Assembly: GCF_009910675.1 (NCBI RefSeq)
Contig: NZ_RSEJ01000001.1
Coordinates: 434,001 to 498,000, forward strand
Source of the DNA: Photobacterium alginatilyticum
Lineage (GTDB): Bacteria > Pseudomonadota > Gammaproteobacteria > Enterobacterales > Vibrionaceae
Direction of reading: 5' to 3'
Length of the DNA: 64,000 nt
Part shown: positions 54,058-60,866 of the stretch, in pieces
Layout of the letters: each line of letters starts with the position of its first letter
Position numbering within the stretch: position 1 is the first letter of the stretch
Position numbers and translations under genes: made by a program
The notes under the pieces: generated by a model
Seen by the model: only the letters and a program-made list of their open reading frames with translations
Databases searched by the model: none
Told to the model about the DNA's origin: nothing

Positions 54058-55065
54058 TTACGCGTTCAGGTCTTTTACTGATTTGCGTACAACAAGCTCC
54101 GGTGCCATCTCAAAAATACGTCGTTCGTGTTCTTTATCTTTGACGCGCTCCATTAGGATTTCGATCGCTGTTTTACCCAATCGACGCTTAGGCTGGTGGA
54201 TTGTAGTAAGAGGCGGTGAAAAATAAGGAGCCAGATCGATATTGTCGTAACCGATGATAGAGATATCATCAGGAACCCGTAGACCTGCCTGTTCAAAGGT
54301 ACTGATTAGCGCCATTGCCATAATATCATTGAAGCAGAAAATCGCAGTTGGACGATCTTCCATGGCAATGAATTTGTTGGCGGCAAGAACAGCGGATTCA
54401 CACTCGAAGTCACCGTCAAGCAGCCAGTTTTCATTGACATCAAGCTTTGCTTCGTCCATCGCTTTATAGAAGCCCTTCAGGCGTTCACGACATGTTGATT
54501 TATCCGGGTGGCCAGACAGGCAGCCAATCTTGGTATGACCGTGCTCAATGAAGTATTTTGTAGCCACATAGCCACCGAGCTCGGCATTGTCCTGGATTTT
54601 GTCTGTGTGCGGGCTTTCCGGGCCCCAATCCATGATCACCATAGGCAGATCTTTCTTACGCTCAAGTAGCTCGAGGAGTTTTTCGTCAAGATCAGAGCAC
54701 ATGACCAGCAGGCCATCAACACGCTTTTCTGCCAGCATGCGCAGGTAGTCACGTTGTTTTTCAAGGTTGCCTTCGGTATTACACAAGATCAGCGTATAGC
54801 CTTCACCATAGCAATACTCTTCCACACCATGTACAACCTCGGCAAAGAAAGGGTTGGTCGATTTGGTAACCAGCATGCCGATAGTACGGGTAGTATTGCA
54901 CTTGAGGCTTCGTGCAACAGCACTTGGCGCGTAATTTAATTCATCTACAGCCGCTAATACTTTTTTCTGTGTTGCTTCTGCAACAAAGCGTGTTTTGTTG
55001 ATCACGTGAGATACTGTTGTCGTTGATACACCAGCCATACGTGCAACATCTTTAATCGTTGCCAT
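54058..55065 (-). CDS. purR: Purine repressor PurR (LacI family)
   Basis: This 335-residue LacI-type repressor has the helix-turn-helix [20 protein letters not shown] at residues 3–22, a hinge helix with SAVARSLK and a periplasmic-binding-protein-like effector domain ([46 protein letters not shown] in part). Length and sequence agree with PurR of E. coli (341) and Vibrio. With hypoxanthine or guanine bound it represses purine biosynthesis. It is adjacent to tfoY as in Vibrio genomes. No clear PUR box was found directly upstream; a long inverted repeat lies there instead. Confidence 0.92.
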   Translation of the reverse strand: MATIKDVARMAGVSTTTVSHVINKTRFVAEATQKKVLAAVDELNYAPSAVARSLKCNTTRTIGMLVTKSTNPFFAEVVHGVEEYCYGEGYTLILCNTEGNLEKQRDYLRMLAEKRVDGLLVMCSDLDEKLLELLERKKDLPMVIMDWGPESPHTDKIQDNAELGGYVATKYFIEHGHTKIGCLSGHPDKSTCRERLKGFYKAMDEAKLDVNENWLLDGDFECESAVLAANKFIAMEDRPTAIFCFNDIMAMALISTFEQAGLRVPDDISIIGYDNIDLAPYFSPPLTTIHQPKRRLGKTAIEILMERVKDKEHERRIFEMAPELVVRKSVKDLNA

Positions 55066-55133
55066 ATTTATTCTTCTAATAATTTAAGATCAGAGGTCAG
55101 AACCGACCATTTCATAATCACTTGTCATCAATA

Positions 55134-55186
55134 GTACCAAACAGAGTAATTATCTGACTGCATTAGATAATTAGTCTGTTTGGTAC
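55134..55186. repeat. Long inverted repeat upstream of purR
   Basis: Two 22-base arms (55134–55155 and 55165–55186), each beginning or ending with GTACCAAACAG or its complement, match at 21 of 22 positions around a 9-base loop. It does not end in a T-run. It may be a regulatory hairpin in the purR leader region, a regulator site or the remains of a small mobile element. Confidence 0.65.
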
Positions 55187-55201
55187 AGCGTCTAAAACGC
55201 C

Positions 55202-55235
55202 AAAAAGCCGCTTCATTCACGAGCGGCTTTGTTCT
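55202..55235. terminator. Terminator-like hairpin
   Basis: The stem AAAGCCGCT/AGCGGCTTT with a 9-base loop is preceded by A-run and followed by GTTCTC. There is no intact gene ending here; it may terminate whatever once preceded the hut relic, or purR antisense transcription. Confidence 0.55.
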
Positions 55236-55269
55236 CTTGCCTTACCGGGCGTTTCATTGTGTAATCGCT

Positions 55270-55949
55270 TGCGTTCACATTCTACTGAGTGTAGCGCACA
55301 GTGCAACGTTTCTGTATCCCAACCTTGAAATTCTTGATAGATATCAACAAACTCAATGCGATTTTTCACCAATTGGATGCATATCAGATTCAGATAGCTT
55401 CCGAGTAGACCGTTGCTATATCAGAAGATATGACTACCAGATAATCATCTGTCGGATGTGCTGTGATGTGCACAGGCCAGCCGTAAACTCTGTTGATCGT
55501 TTCACCGGTCAGAGCCTGCCGATACCCCGACGAAAGCAACGATGTTCGAAAATGGTGTGAACTTTATGGCCAAGCATCACCTTCGTCGCTTAAGTGTCAA
55601 CCACTGGGCACGCGATAATAGAGAGCGGAGCATCTATAACAGTTTGGCGAAAACGGAGCAGATCCCGGTAGTCATGATGACGCGTGTTGCCCCGCAGGCT
55701 GTGTTGCATTCTGAAGTCAAAGCAAGCTTTGATCGGGGCTTCTTGTCTGCGGCTTAATTGAGTAACAAGTTCGGCTGGGACATTTTCCATTATTGCCGAC
55801 CGCTGTTTGCTATCTGGCAGCGCAACGGATTGGTAAACCTTGAAGGTGACTATTTGTTACTCACATTGGCTGGCGAATTCTGGTCGGTCTCGTTGGCACA
55901 AGCGATGATAGAAGTACTGCAAAAGTATTCATTGCCGAAAGCCGCCTAA
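55270..55949 (+). pseudogene. hutW: Decayed hutW (HemN-like radical SAM haem-utilisation gene)
   Basis: The region is out of frame and full of stops. Recognisable pieces include MFENGVNFMAKHHLRRLSVN and HWARDNRERSIYNSLAK (55542 on) and LLLTLAGEFWSVSLAQAMIE (about 55850–55910), which fit the C-terminal half of HutW. A possible remnant of the radical SAM CxxxCxxC site reads CSAQCNVS at about 55285–55310, the third Cys changed to Ser. The order hutW–hutX–hutZ is standard in Vibrionaceae, and intact hutX and hutZ follow. The length is well below a full HutW, so internal deletion as well as frameshifts must have occurred. The left boundary is uncertain. Confidence 0.72.
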
Positions 55950-56036
55950 TATTTAGCTATATAAATAAGTTATCGAAGGTGTTCTGAATACGGCATCGTG
56001 AGTTAGCTTAGAAATGACCTTACCTGGAGAGAAACT

Positions 56037-56564
56037 GTGTACGAGAATAAGTCTTTTGAAGCAATGAAGTCCCAAGTCGCTGAACTACTGACATCCGATC
56101 CCAAGCTGCATGCTATGGCGATTGCTGACACACTTGGTATCACTGAAGGCGAAGTCGTCATGGCATTTCCTGACGAACTGGTTGTTCCTATTCCGGGAGA
56201 GAGCGCTAAAGCAATTCTTGAAGATTTACCAACCTGGGGGCCAGTAACGACTATTGTGCATTCAATGGGCTCTATTTTTGAGGTGAAAGCACCGTTTCCG
56301 AAAGGTAAGGAAGCGCGTGGTTATTACAACTTAATGGGGAAGTTAGGTGAGTTACACGGTCACTTACGCTTAGATCTTGTCACAGATATCGCGCTGGTCA
56401 GCAAACCGTTTATGGGGCAGGAAAGCTATTTTATCGGCTTTTTTGCCAAAGGCGGTGAGTGTGTCTTTAAAGTGTATCTGGGCCGTGACAAGCAACGTCA
56501 GCTATTTCCGGATCAAATCGAAAAATTCAAACAATTAAAACAACAATACCTTGGAGAAAAGTAA
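56037..56564 (+). CDS. hutX: Haem utilisation cytosolic carrier protein HutX
   Basis: This 175-residue cytosolic protein is of the HutX/ChuX family: SIFEVKAPFPKGKEARGYYNLMG and LRLDLVTDIALVSKPFMGQESYFIGFFAKGG segments (quoted in part here as landmarks, residues about 80–145) are typical. It binds haem and hands it to HutZ. The start is GTG 56037 with GGAGA seven bases upstream. Two bases separate it from hutZ, so they are one operon. The upstream partner hutW is a pseudogene. Confidence 0.9.
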   Translation: MYENKSFEAMKSQVAELLTSDPKLHAMAIADTLGITEGEVVMAFPDELVVPIPGESAKAILEDLPTWGPVTTIVHSMGSIFEVKAPFPKGKEARGYYNLMGKLGELHGHLRLDLVTDIALVSKPFMGQESYFIGFFAKGGECVFKVYLGRDKQRQLFPDQIEKFKQLKQQYLGEK

Positions 56565-56566
56565 AG

Positions 56567-57124
56567 ATGAATCAAGTAAAGCAAGAACGCCTTCAAAATC
56601 GACTTGGCCCTGAAATCAAAGAGTTTCGAGAATCATGCCTGACACTGCAATTGGCAACGGTAGATGCTGAAGGTAAGCCCAACGTAAGCTATGCGCCGTT
56701 TGCCCTGTTGGAAGATGGCTACTATGTGTTGATCAGTCAAATTGCCAAACATGCCCGTAACCTGCTTGAAAATCCGCAGGTGTCATTGATGATGATTGAA
56801 GATGAAGGGACTTCAAAGACTATTTATGCGCGCAAGCGACTGACCTTTGAGGCCAATGTGGCGGTGGTTGAACGAGATAGCAAACGTTGGCTTGCTGCGG
56901 TTGCAGAGTTGAAAGCACGCTTTGGTGAGATAGTTGATGGTCTGAGCGGGTTGGAAGACTTTACCTTGTTCCGCCTTGAACCGACTCAGGGGTTGTTTGT
57001 GAAGGGATTTGGCCAGGCATTTCAGGTAAGCGGTGACGATCTGGTTGATTTTGTCCACATGCAGGAAGGGCATAAGCGAATCAAGGACGGTAGCGAGATC
57101 ACAACACCGAGCGAAGAGCTGTAA
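56567..57124 (+). CDS. hutZ: Haem-degrading protein HutZ (HugZ family)
   Basis: This 185-residue pyridoxamine-phosphate-oxidase-like split-barrel protein has LATVDAEGKPNVSYAPFALL at about 28–47 and the haem-ligand region VHMQEGHKRI at about 162–171. It cleaves haem and frees iron; in V. cholerae the proximal His lies in this same C-terminal segment. AAAGA precedes the ATG. Loss of hutW should not abolish HutX/HutZ function but may restrict haem use under anaerobic conditions. Confidence 0.92.
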   Translation: MNQVKQERLQNRLGPEIKEFRESCLTLQLATVDAEGKPNVSYAPFALLEDGYYVLISQIAKHARNLLENPQVSLMMIEDEGTSKTIYARKRLTFEANVAVVERDSKRWLAAVAELKARFGEIVDGLSGLEDFTLFRLEPTQGLFVKGFGQAFQVSGDDLVDFVHMQEGHKRIKDGSEITTPSEEL

Positions 57125-57334
57125 AGATTAGAGATAGAAAATCAGATGGCAGGACGGTTATTCTGGCAGCATATCGCTGCTTGGTAATCGACAGGCCTTT
57201 GTTCGTTTAGGTCGTTATTCCGGACTCTGGCGGAAACGCTTGATCCGGATCATCGTAATATGATGGCCAGCTTGCTGCGCGGAAAAATCGTGTGATAATT
57301 AATGTATTAACGTCAGATATTTCGGGTTTTATTT
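57125..57334 (+). other. Short region with possible gene relic
   Basis: There is no intact gene. A frame ending with TGA at about 57295 encodes LAETLDPDHRNMMASLLRGK, which looks like real protein sequence but has no start and is interrupted upstream. The rest is presumably the promoter of the next gene. Confidence 0.3.
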
Positions 57335-57730
57335 ATGTCTAGTGATACTAAAAGTGGTGTACGTTTTGCGTATATTGCTAGTTTTCTAACCCCTTTAACC
57401 TTTATGATTTCGGGCATCGTTGCCGTTCTTTACTCGGCTTATAAGCTGAATAAAGGCACTGATGAGCTGACATACAGCCACTATTACACCATCATCCGTA
57501 CCTTCTTTTTGTTCTTCACTTTCTTTGTGGTATTGGGTGTAACGGCAGCAACGACCAGCGGTATGGTTGCCGGTGCAGAGTACTGGGTGCGGAGCGACTT
57601 TCTCGATAAGCTACTAAGTGCCATTCCGGTTGTTGGGCTTGTTATTGCTGCATTGGCAATCGTCAAATGGTTCGTCAAGCATATCCAGGGGATGAAATTG
57701 CTTAGTCAGAATAAAGCGATAGAGCTATAA
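57335..57730 (+). CDS. Conserved small membrane protein (DUF4870-like)
   Basis: This 131-residue protein has three to four transmembrane helices (about 10–32, 48–72, 95–115). The sequence FLTPLTFMISGIVAVLYSAY and SHYYTIIRTFFLFFTFFVV resemble DUF4870-type membrane proteins of gammaproteobacteria, where an HYxYQIRTFW-like motif follows the first helix. The function is unknown. It is a single-gene unit with its own terminator at 57752. Confidence 0.7.
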   Translation: MSSDTKSGVRFAYIASFLTPLTFMISGIVAVLYSAYKLNKGTDELTYSHYYTIIRTFFLFFTFFVVLGVTAATTSGMVAGAEYWVRSDFLDKLLSAIPVVGLVIAALAIVKWFVKHIQGMKLLSQNKAIEL

Positions 57731-57751
57731 GCAACGCAATATGAAACACTG

Positions 57752-57785
57752 AAAACCGGAACGAGTCATCGTTCCGGTTTTTTTA
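57752..57785 (+). terminator. Terminator
   Basis: The stem AAACCGGAACG/CGTTCCGGTTT with a 6-base loop and seven T follows the membrane protein gene. Confidence 0.9.
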
Positions 57786-57878
57786 TGTTCATACCACTGT
57801 CGTGGAAGTGATCACCTACTTGCCGGAGTCGGGCTATATTTTCATTGATATCCCTGTAAAGGTGGGAGGAGGTATCTT

Positions 57879-58079
57879 ATGGCAAGTTTGTCTGTTGGTC
57901 TCGATAAGGAAAGAGTACGCCAAGTTTCCCGTCAATTGGATCGCAATAAGCGCAAGAACATGCACGAAGGGATAGCACCATGGTGTGATTGCTGTGTTTG
58001 CGAGGCGGAGCCATATTGGGCCGAGGTGGCGGAAGAAATGGGAATCAATTTGAGTGACTATGAAGATGATTGTTCATAG
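57879..58079 (+). CDS. Small Cys-rich hypothetical protein
   Basis: A 66-residue protein has a basic helical first half (ERVRQVSRQLDRNKRKNMHE), then a dense cysteine motif WCDCCVCEAEPYW (residues about 35–47) and an acidic tail with one more Cys (SDYEDDCS). The strong ribosome site GGAGGAGG stands before the ATG, which supports real expression. The four clustered Cys could bind zinc or an Fe–S cluster. No family was recognised. It directly precedes the cysteine-controlled cysS unit, separated by a hairpin, so a link to cysteine metabolism is possible but unproven. Confidence 0.65.
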   Translation: MASLSVGLDKERVRQVSRQLDRNKRKNMHEGIAPWCDCCVCEAEPYWAEVAEEMGINLSDYEDDCS

Positions 58080-58096
58080 CTGAAACTTTGAGAGTA

Positions 58097-58122
58097 CTCA
58101 CCGCAATATTTATTGCGGTGAG
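58097..58122. terminator. Perfect-stem hairpin after the Cys-rich gene
   Basis: A 12-bp perfect stem CTCACCGCAATA/TATTGCGGTGAG closes on two bases. No T-run follows, so it is either a weak terminator or an mRNA-stabilising hairpin. Confidence 0.6.
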
Positions 58123-58180
58123 GGATTGCCATTGTTTCAGTGGCCTTCAATTAAGGATGTATGGTCTGAAGATTAAAGTA

Positions 58181-58210
58181 TTGAGAAATAAACGGTTGAT
58201 TTTGAATATT
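58181..58210 (+). promoter_or_regulatory. Probable promoter of the cysS attenuator unit
   Basis: TTGAGA (58181–58186; five of six bases of the -35 consensus) is followed after 18 bases by AATATT (58205–58210; four of six bases of the -10 consensus). Transcription would start near 58217, about 17 bases before the leader-peptide ATG. Confidence 0.5.
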
Positions 58211-58233
58211 AGCTATTTTAACTTGAAACTATT

Positions 58234-58311
58234 ATGACTACGCTTGCTTACCCTCTATGTTGTTGCTGTAAATACTTAATTTACGGCCGCTTTCGTGTAG
58301 CTATCATCTAG
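58234..58311 (+). CDS. Cysteine-rich leader peptide of cysS (attenuator)
   Basis: A 25-codon open frame reads MTTLAYPLCCCCKYLIYG and ends RFRVAII before TAG. Four consecutive Cys codons (TGT TGT TGC TGT, 58258–58269) stand about one third into the peptide, as the Trp, His or Leu codons do in the trp, his and leu leaders. Fourteen bases after the last Cys codon lies ACGGCC (58283–58288), which is complementary to GGCCGT (58367–58372) in the 5' arm of the terminator before cysS. A ribosome stalled for lack of Cys-tRNA would leave ACGGCC free to form an antiterminator; a ribosome that reaches the stop would cover it. The ribosome binding site is weak. The design is read from sequence; activity is inference. 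Confidence 0.8.
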   Translation: MTTLAYPLCCCCKYLIYGRFRVAII

Positions 58312-58365
58312 CAAGTCTATTATCTAGAAAAGCTATCAGCTAACGAATATATCGCACTATCTCCC

Positions 58366-58398
58366 AGGCCGTTGATGTTTACATCCGCGGCCTTTTTG
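58366..58398 (+). terminator. Attenuator terminator before cysS
   Basis: AGGCCG (58366–58371) pairs with CGGCCT (58388–58393), with an inner GATG/CATC stem and a TTTA loop, followed by TTTTTG. It lies 21 bases before the cysS ATG and downstream of the Cys leader peptide, so it must be read through for cysS expression. Its 5' arm has the alternative partner ACGGCC at 58283. Confidence 0.88.
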
Positions 58399-58418
58399 TA
58401 TTTATAAGGAAATGAACG

Positions 58419-59792
58419 ATGACACAAACGACACTGCAGTTTTATAACACCCTGAGCCGGCAACTGATGCCGTTTGATTCGATAGGACCGCTCAGAGTTG
58501 GTCTTTATGCGTGTGGCCCGACCGTTTATGACTACGCCCATGTCGGTAACTTGCGTACCTATTTGTTCGTGGATACTTTAAAGCGCGTGTTACAACTGAA
58601 CGGCTATCAGGTAAACCATGTCATGAACATCACCGATGTTGGACACCTCGTGTCCGATGGAGACAGCGGCGAAGATAAGATGGAAAAAGGAGCGCGTATC
58701 CAGCACAAGTCGGCGTGGGAGATTGCTACCTTCTTTGAAAGTGCCTTCTTAGCTGACTTGGAACGGCTTAATATTCTAAAACCTTCTATTACCTGCCGGG
58801 CAACAGAGCATATTCAAGAGCAAATATCTTTTATTCAGTCACTGGAAGAGAAAGGCTATACCTATCAAACCAGTGACGGCATCTATTTCGATACAGAAAA
58901 ATTGCCTGATTACGGTAAGCTTGCCCGATTAGACAAGCAAGGGCTGCTGGCGGGTATACGCGTTGATATGGCCGAGAAAAGGCATCCGACGGACTTTGCC
59001 TTATGGAAGTTCAGTGGCGGGCAGAAGCGGCAAATGGAGTGGCAAAGTCCGTGGGGTATAGGTTTTCCTGGTTGGCATATTGAATGTTCAGCGATGGCCG
59101 AGAAATACCTTGGAGAAACGTTCGATATCCATATTGGTGGTGAAGACCATATTCCGGTCCATCACACCAATGAAATCGCTCAGTGCCAGGCTAAAAATGG
59201 CAAGGTGCAGGCAAATTATTGGATGCACGGTTACTTCTTGAATATTAACAATGAGAAGATCTCCAAGTCCGGGGTATCTCTGCGTCTGGAGAGTCTGATA
59301 GAACACGGCTATGAACCGCTGGCCTATCGTTACCTAACGCTTACCAGCCACTATCGCAGTCACTTGAGTTTTTCATGGGAGGGGCTGGCGGGTGCCCAAA
59401 AGACACTCCGTCGACTAAGGGATAAAATCACAAGCCTGCCTGCTGGTGGCAATATCGATAGCCAGTTCAAAGCGGAATTTCTCGGGTATATCAACCGTGA
59501 TTTAAATATGCCGCAGGCACTCGCCCTGGTTTGGAAAGTGATAGAGAGTGAAATCGAGCCGGCAGATAAAAAGTCAACGTTGCTCTATTTCGATCAAATC
59601 TTCGGTCTGGATCTTGGTAAGGTCGTGCGGGTGACTATCCCTGATGAGGTACAACGCCTTGCTGAGCAGCGACAGAGTTTGAAGCAACAAGGCCGATATG
59701 ATGAGGCAGATAGTATTCGAGACCAGATTCTGGCTTACGGCTATCAAGTTAACGATAGTGCAGATCGGTTGTATACCATCACGCCGCGTTAG
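58419..59792 (+). CDS. cysS: Cysteinyl-tRNA synthetase, divergent type
   Basis: The 457-residue class I synthetase shows [17 protein letters not shown] (HIGH motif as HVGN; first zinc Cys), [20 protein letters not shown] (second zinc Cys and substrate loop), [11 protein letters not shown] (zinc His/Glu region) and [11 protein letters not shown] (KMSKS motif as KISKS). It charges tRNA-Cys with cysteine. The sequence differs clearly from the usual gammaproteobacterial CysS (YVCGITVYDLCHIGHGRT; MSKSLGNF) and resembles variants from other phyla, so it may be an acquired second copy; whether the genome also has the standard gene cannot be seen. It has its own promoter and Cys attenuator. AAGGA precedes the ATG. 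Confidence 0.9.
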   Translation: MTQTTLQFYNTLSRQLMPFDSIGPLRVGLYACGPTVYDYAHVGNLRTYLFVDTLKRVLQLNGYQVNHVMNITDVGHLVSDGDSGEDKMEKGARIQHKSAWEIATFFESAFLADLERLNILKPSITCRATEHIQEQISFIQSLEEKGYTYQTSDGIYFDTEKLPDYGKLARLDKQGLLAGIRVDMAEKRHPTDFALWKFSGGQKRQMEWQSPWGIGFPGWHIECSAMAEKYLGETFDIHIGGEDHIPVHHTNEIAQCQAKNGKVQANYWMHGYFLNINNEKISKSGVSLRLESLIEHGYEPLAYRYLTLTSHYRSHLSFSWEGLAGAQKTLRRLRDKITSLPAGGNIDSQFKAEFLGYINRDLNMPQALALVWKVIESEIEPADKKSTLLYFDQIFGLDLGKVVRVTIPDEVQRLAEQRQSLKQQGRYDEADSIRDQILAYGYQVNDSADRLYTITPR

Positions 59793-59800
59793 CGTAGCGT

Positions 59801-59837
59801 AAAAAGCCGCCATAGAAGAATATATGGCGGCTTATAT
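59801..59837. terminator. Bidirectional terminator between cysS and the cytochrome operon
   Basis: The stem AAGCCGCCATA/TATGGCGGCTT with an 8-base loop and A-run/T-rich flanks separates the convergent cysS and NapC-like genes. Confidence 0.82.
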
Positions 59838-59841
59838 CAGG

Positions 59842-60408
59842 TTATTTGGACTCAAAAGAGTATTCGGGATAGCGCTTGTTCAGTTCACTTCTTAGCATTC
59901 CATTATGCCCAACGGTAACGTGACAAGAGACACACTGGATAGGATCCCCTGATGCTAACTGATTTTTATAGTGAGCATGTGTTTGCAACGATTTGGGGTT
60001 TTCAGCTTCTTGTCTGTCTAATAACGCTTGGTGACAGTTTAAGCAGCCACTGTCAAATACAAACCGCTCTCGTTCCTCCCTGCGAGCTATCCAGTCAATC
60101 TCATCCGTATTAGTGAAGTTTTCGACAAAGACATCGTTGATGCCGTGTTTAGTTTTATCCACCATGTAACCGAAAACTGAGTCTTGCGGAAGGTGGCAGT
60201 CAACACATTGCGCTACAAACCCATGGTTGTTGTTACCTCCGTGAACATCAAGCTTGAAGGTATTCGCCATTGGTTCCATTGAATGACAGGAACCGCAAAA
60301 AGCCGCATCACCTGTACTGTGGGCGATTTCAGCTGTAACAAGGCTGGCGCCCGTACCAAGTAATCCACCTATAGCCAGCAGGATCACAATAAACCACTTT
60401 CTATTCAT
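59842..60408 (-). CDS. NapC/NirT-family tetrahaem cytochrome c (quinol dehydrogenase)
   Basis: This 188-residue protein has an N-terminal membrane anchor (about 5–26) and four haem motifs CGSCH, CVDCH, CLNCH and CVSCH, as in CymA, NrfH and NapC. It should oxidise menaquinol and feed periplasmic acceptors. AAGGAG five bases before the ATG gives strong translation. It is the last gene of a three-gene operon with a soluble tetrahaem cytochrome and a flavoprotein, which together form a complete electron path from quinol to a periplasmic substrate. Confidence 0.9.
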   Translation of the reverse strand: MNRKWFIVILLAIGGLLGTGASLVTAEIAHSTGDAAFCGSCHSMEPMANTFKLDVHGGNNNHGFVAQCVDCHLPQDSVFGYMVDKTKHGINDVFVENFTNTDEIDWIARREERERFVFDSGCLNCHQALLDRQEAENPKSLQTHAHYKNQLASGDPIQCVSCHVTVGHNGMLRSELNKRYPEYSFESK

Positions 60409-60417
60409 AGTATCTCC

Positions 60418-60816
60418 TTATGGCACCTTGCCCATCCACGAGGTGGTGGTGTGACAATCGGCGCAAAGGTTGGTAGATGGTTCGTGCTCGGCGTGGCACT
60501 CATAGCAATCCAGTGATAGCCCGTCGTGAAAAGAGTTGTGCGGGTTAGTGTGATTGGGATCCATAAACTGAAGACGATCGGCCACTATCTTTGCGCTGCC
60601 ATGGCATGACAGGCAGCTTTCTGTTTCCAACGGTTCAAACGCTTCAGGATCATTTCCCTGATGGCACATAACACAGTCAAACTTCAGTTTCTGATGATGG
60701 GGTTTTAAGGTGTACTCATCAGCCAATGATTTCCCGTCTGGTTTAGCATCGGCGTACACCCAAGAAGCCGTTACTGTAAGCAGTAACGTTAACATTGCAG
60801 TAAGGATGGTTTTCAT
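60418..60816 (-). CDS. Small soluble tetrahaem cytochrome c (flavocytochrome haem-domain type)
   Basis: This 132-residue periplasmic protein has a signal peptide (cleaved near VYA-DA) and four haem motifs, CVMCH, CLSCH, CYECH and CADCH. They are spaced as in the haem domain of flavocytochrome c fumarate reductases and small tetrahaem cytochromes of Shewanella. I chose ATG 60816 (MKTILTAML); the frame opens 20 codons earlier. It stands 50 bases after the flavoprotein gene and nine bases before the NapC-type gene. It probably relays electrons between them, so what is one polypeptide in Shewanella Fcc3 is split here. Confidence 0.87.
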   Translation of the reverse strand: MKTILTAMLTLLLTVTASWVYADAKPDGKSLADEYTLKPHHQKLKFDCVMCHQGNDPEAFEPLETESCLSCHGSAKIVADRLQFMDPNHTNPHNSFHDGLSLDCYECHAEHEPSTNLCADCHTTTSWMGKVP

Positions 60817-60866
60817 AAGCAATACTTTTTCGGATGAAGGGTGGCTTTCACCACCCAGTTTTAGGC

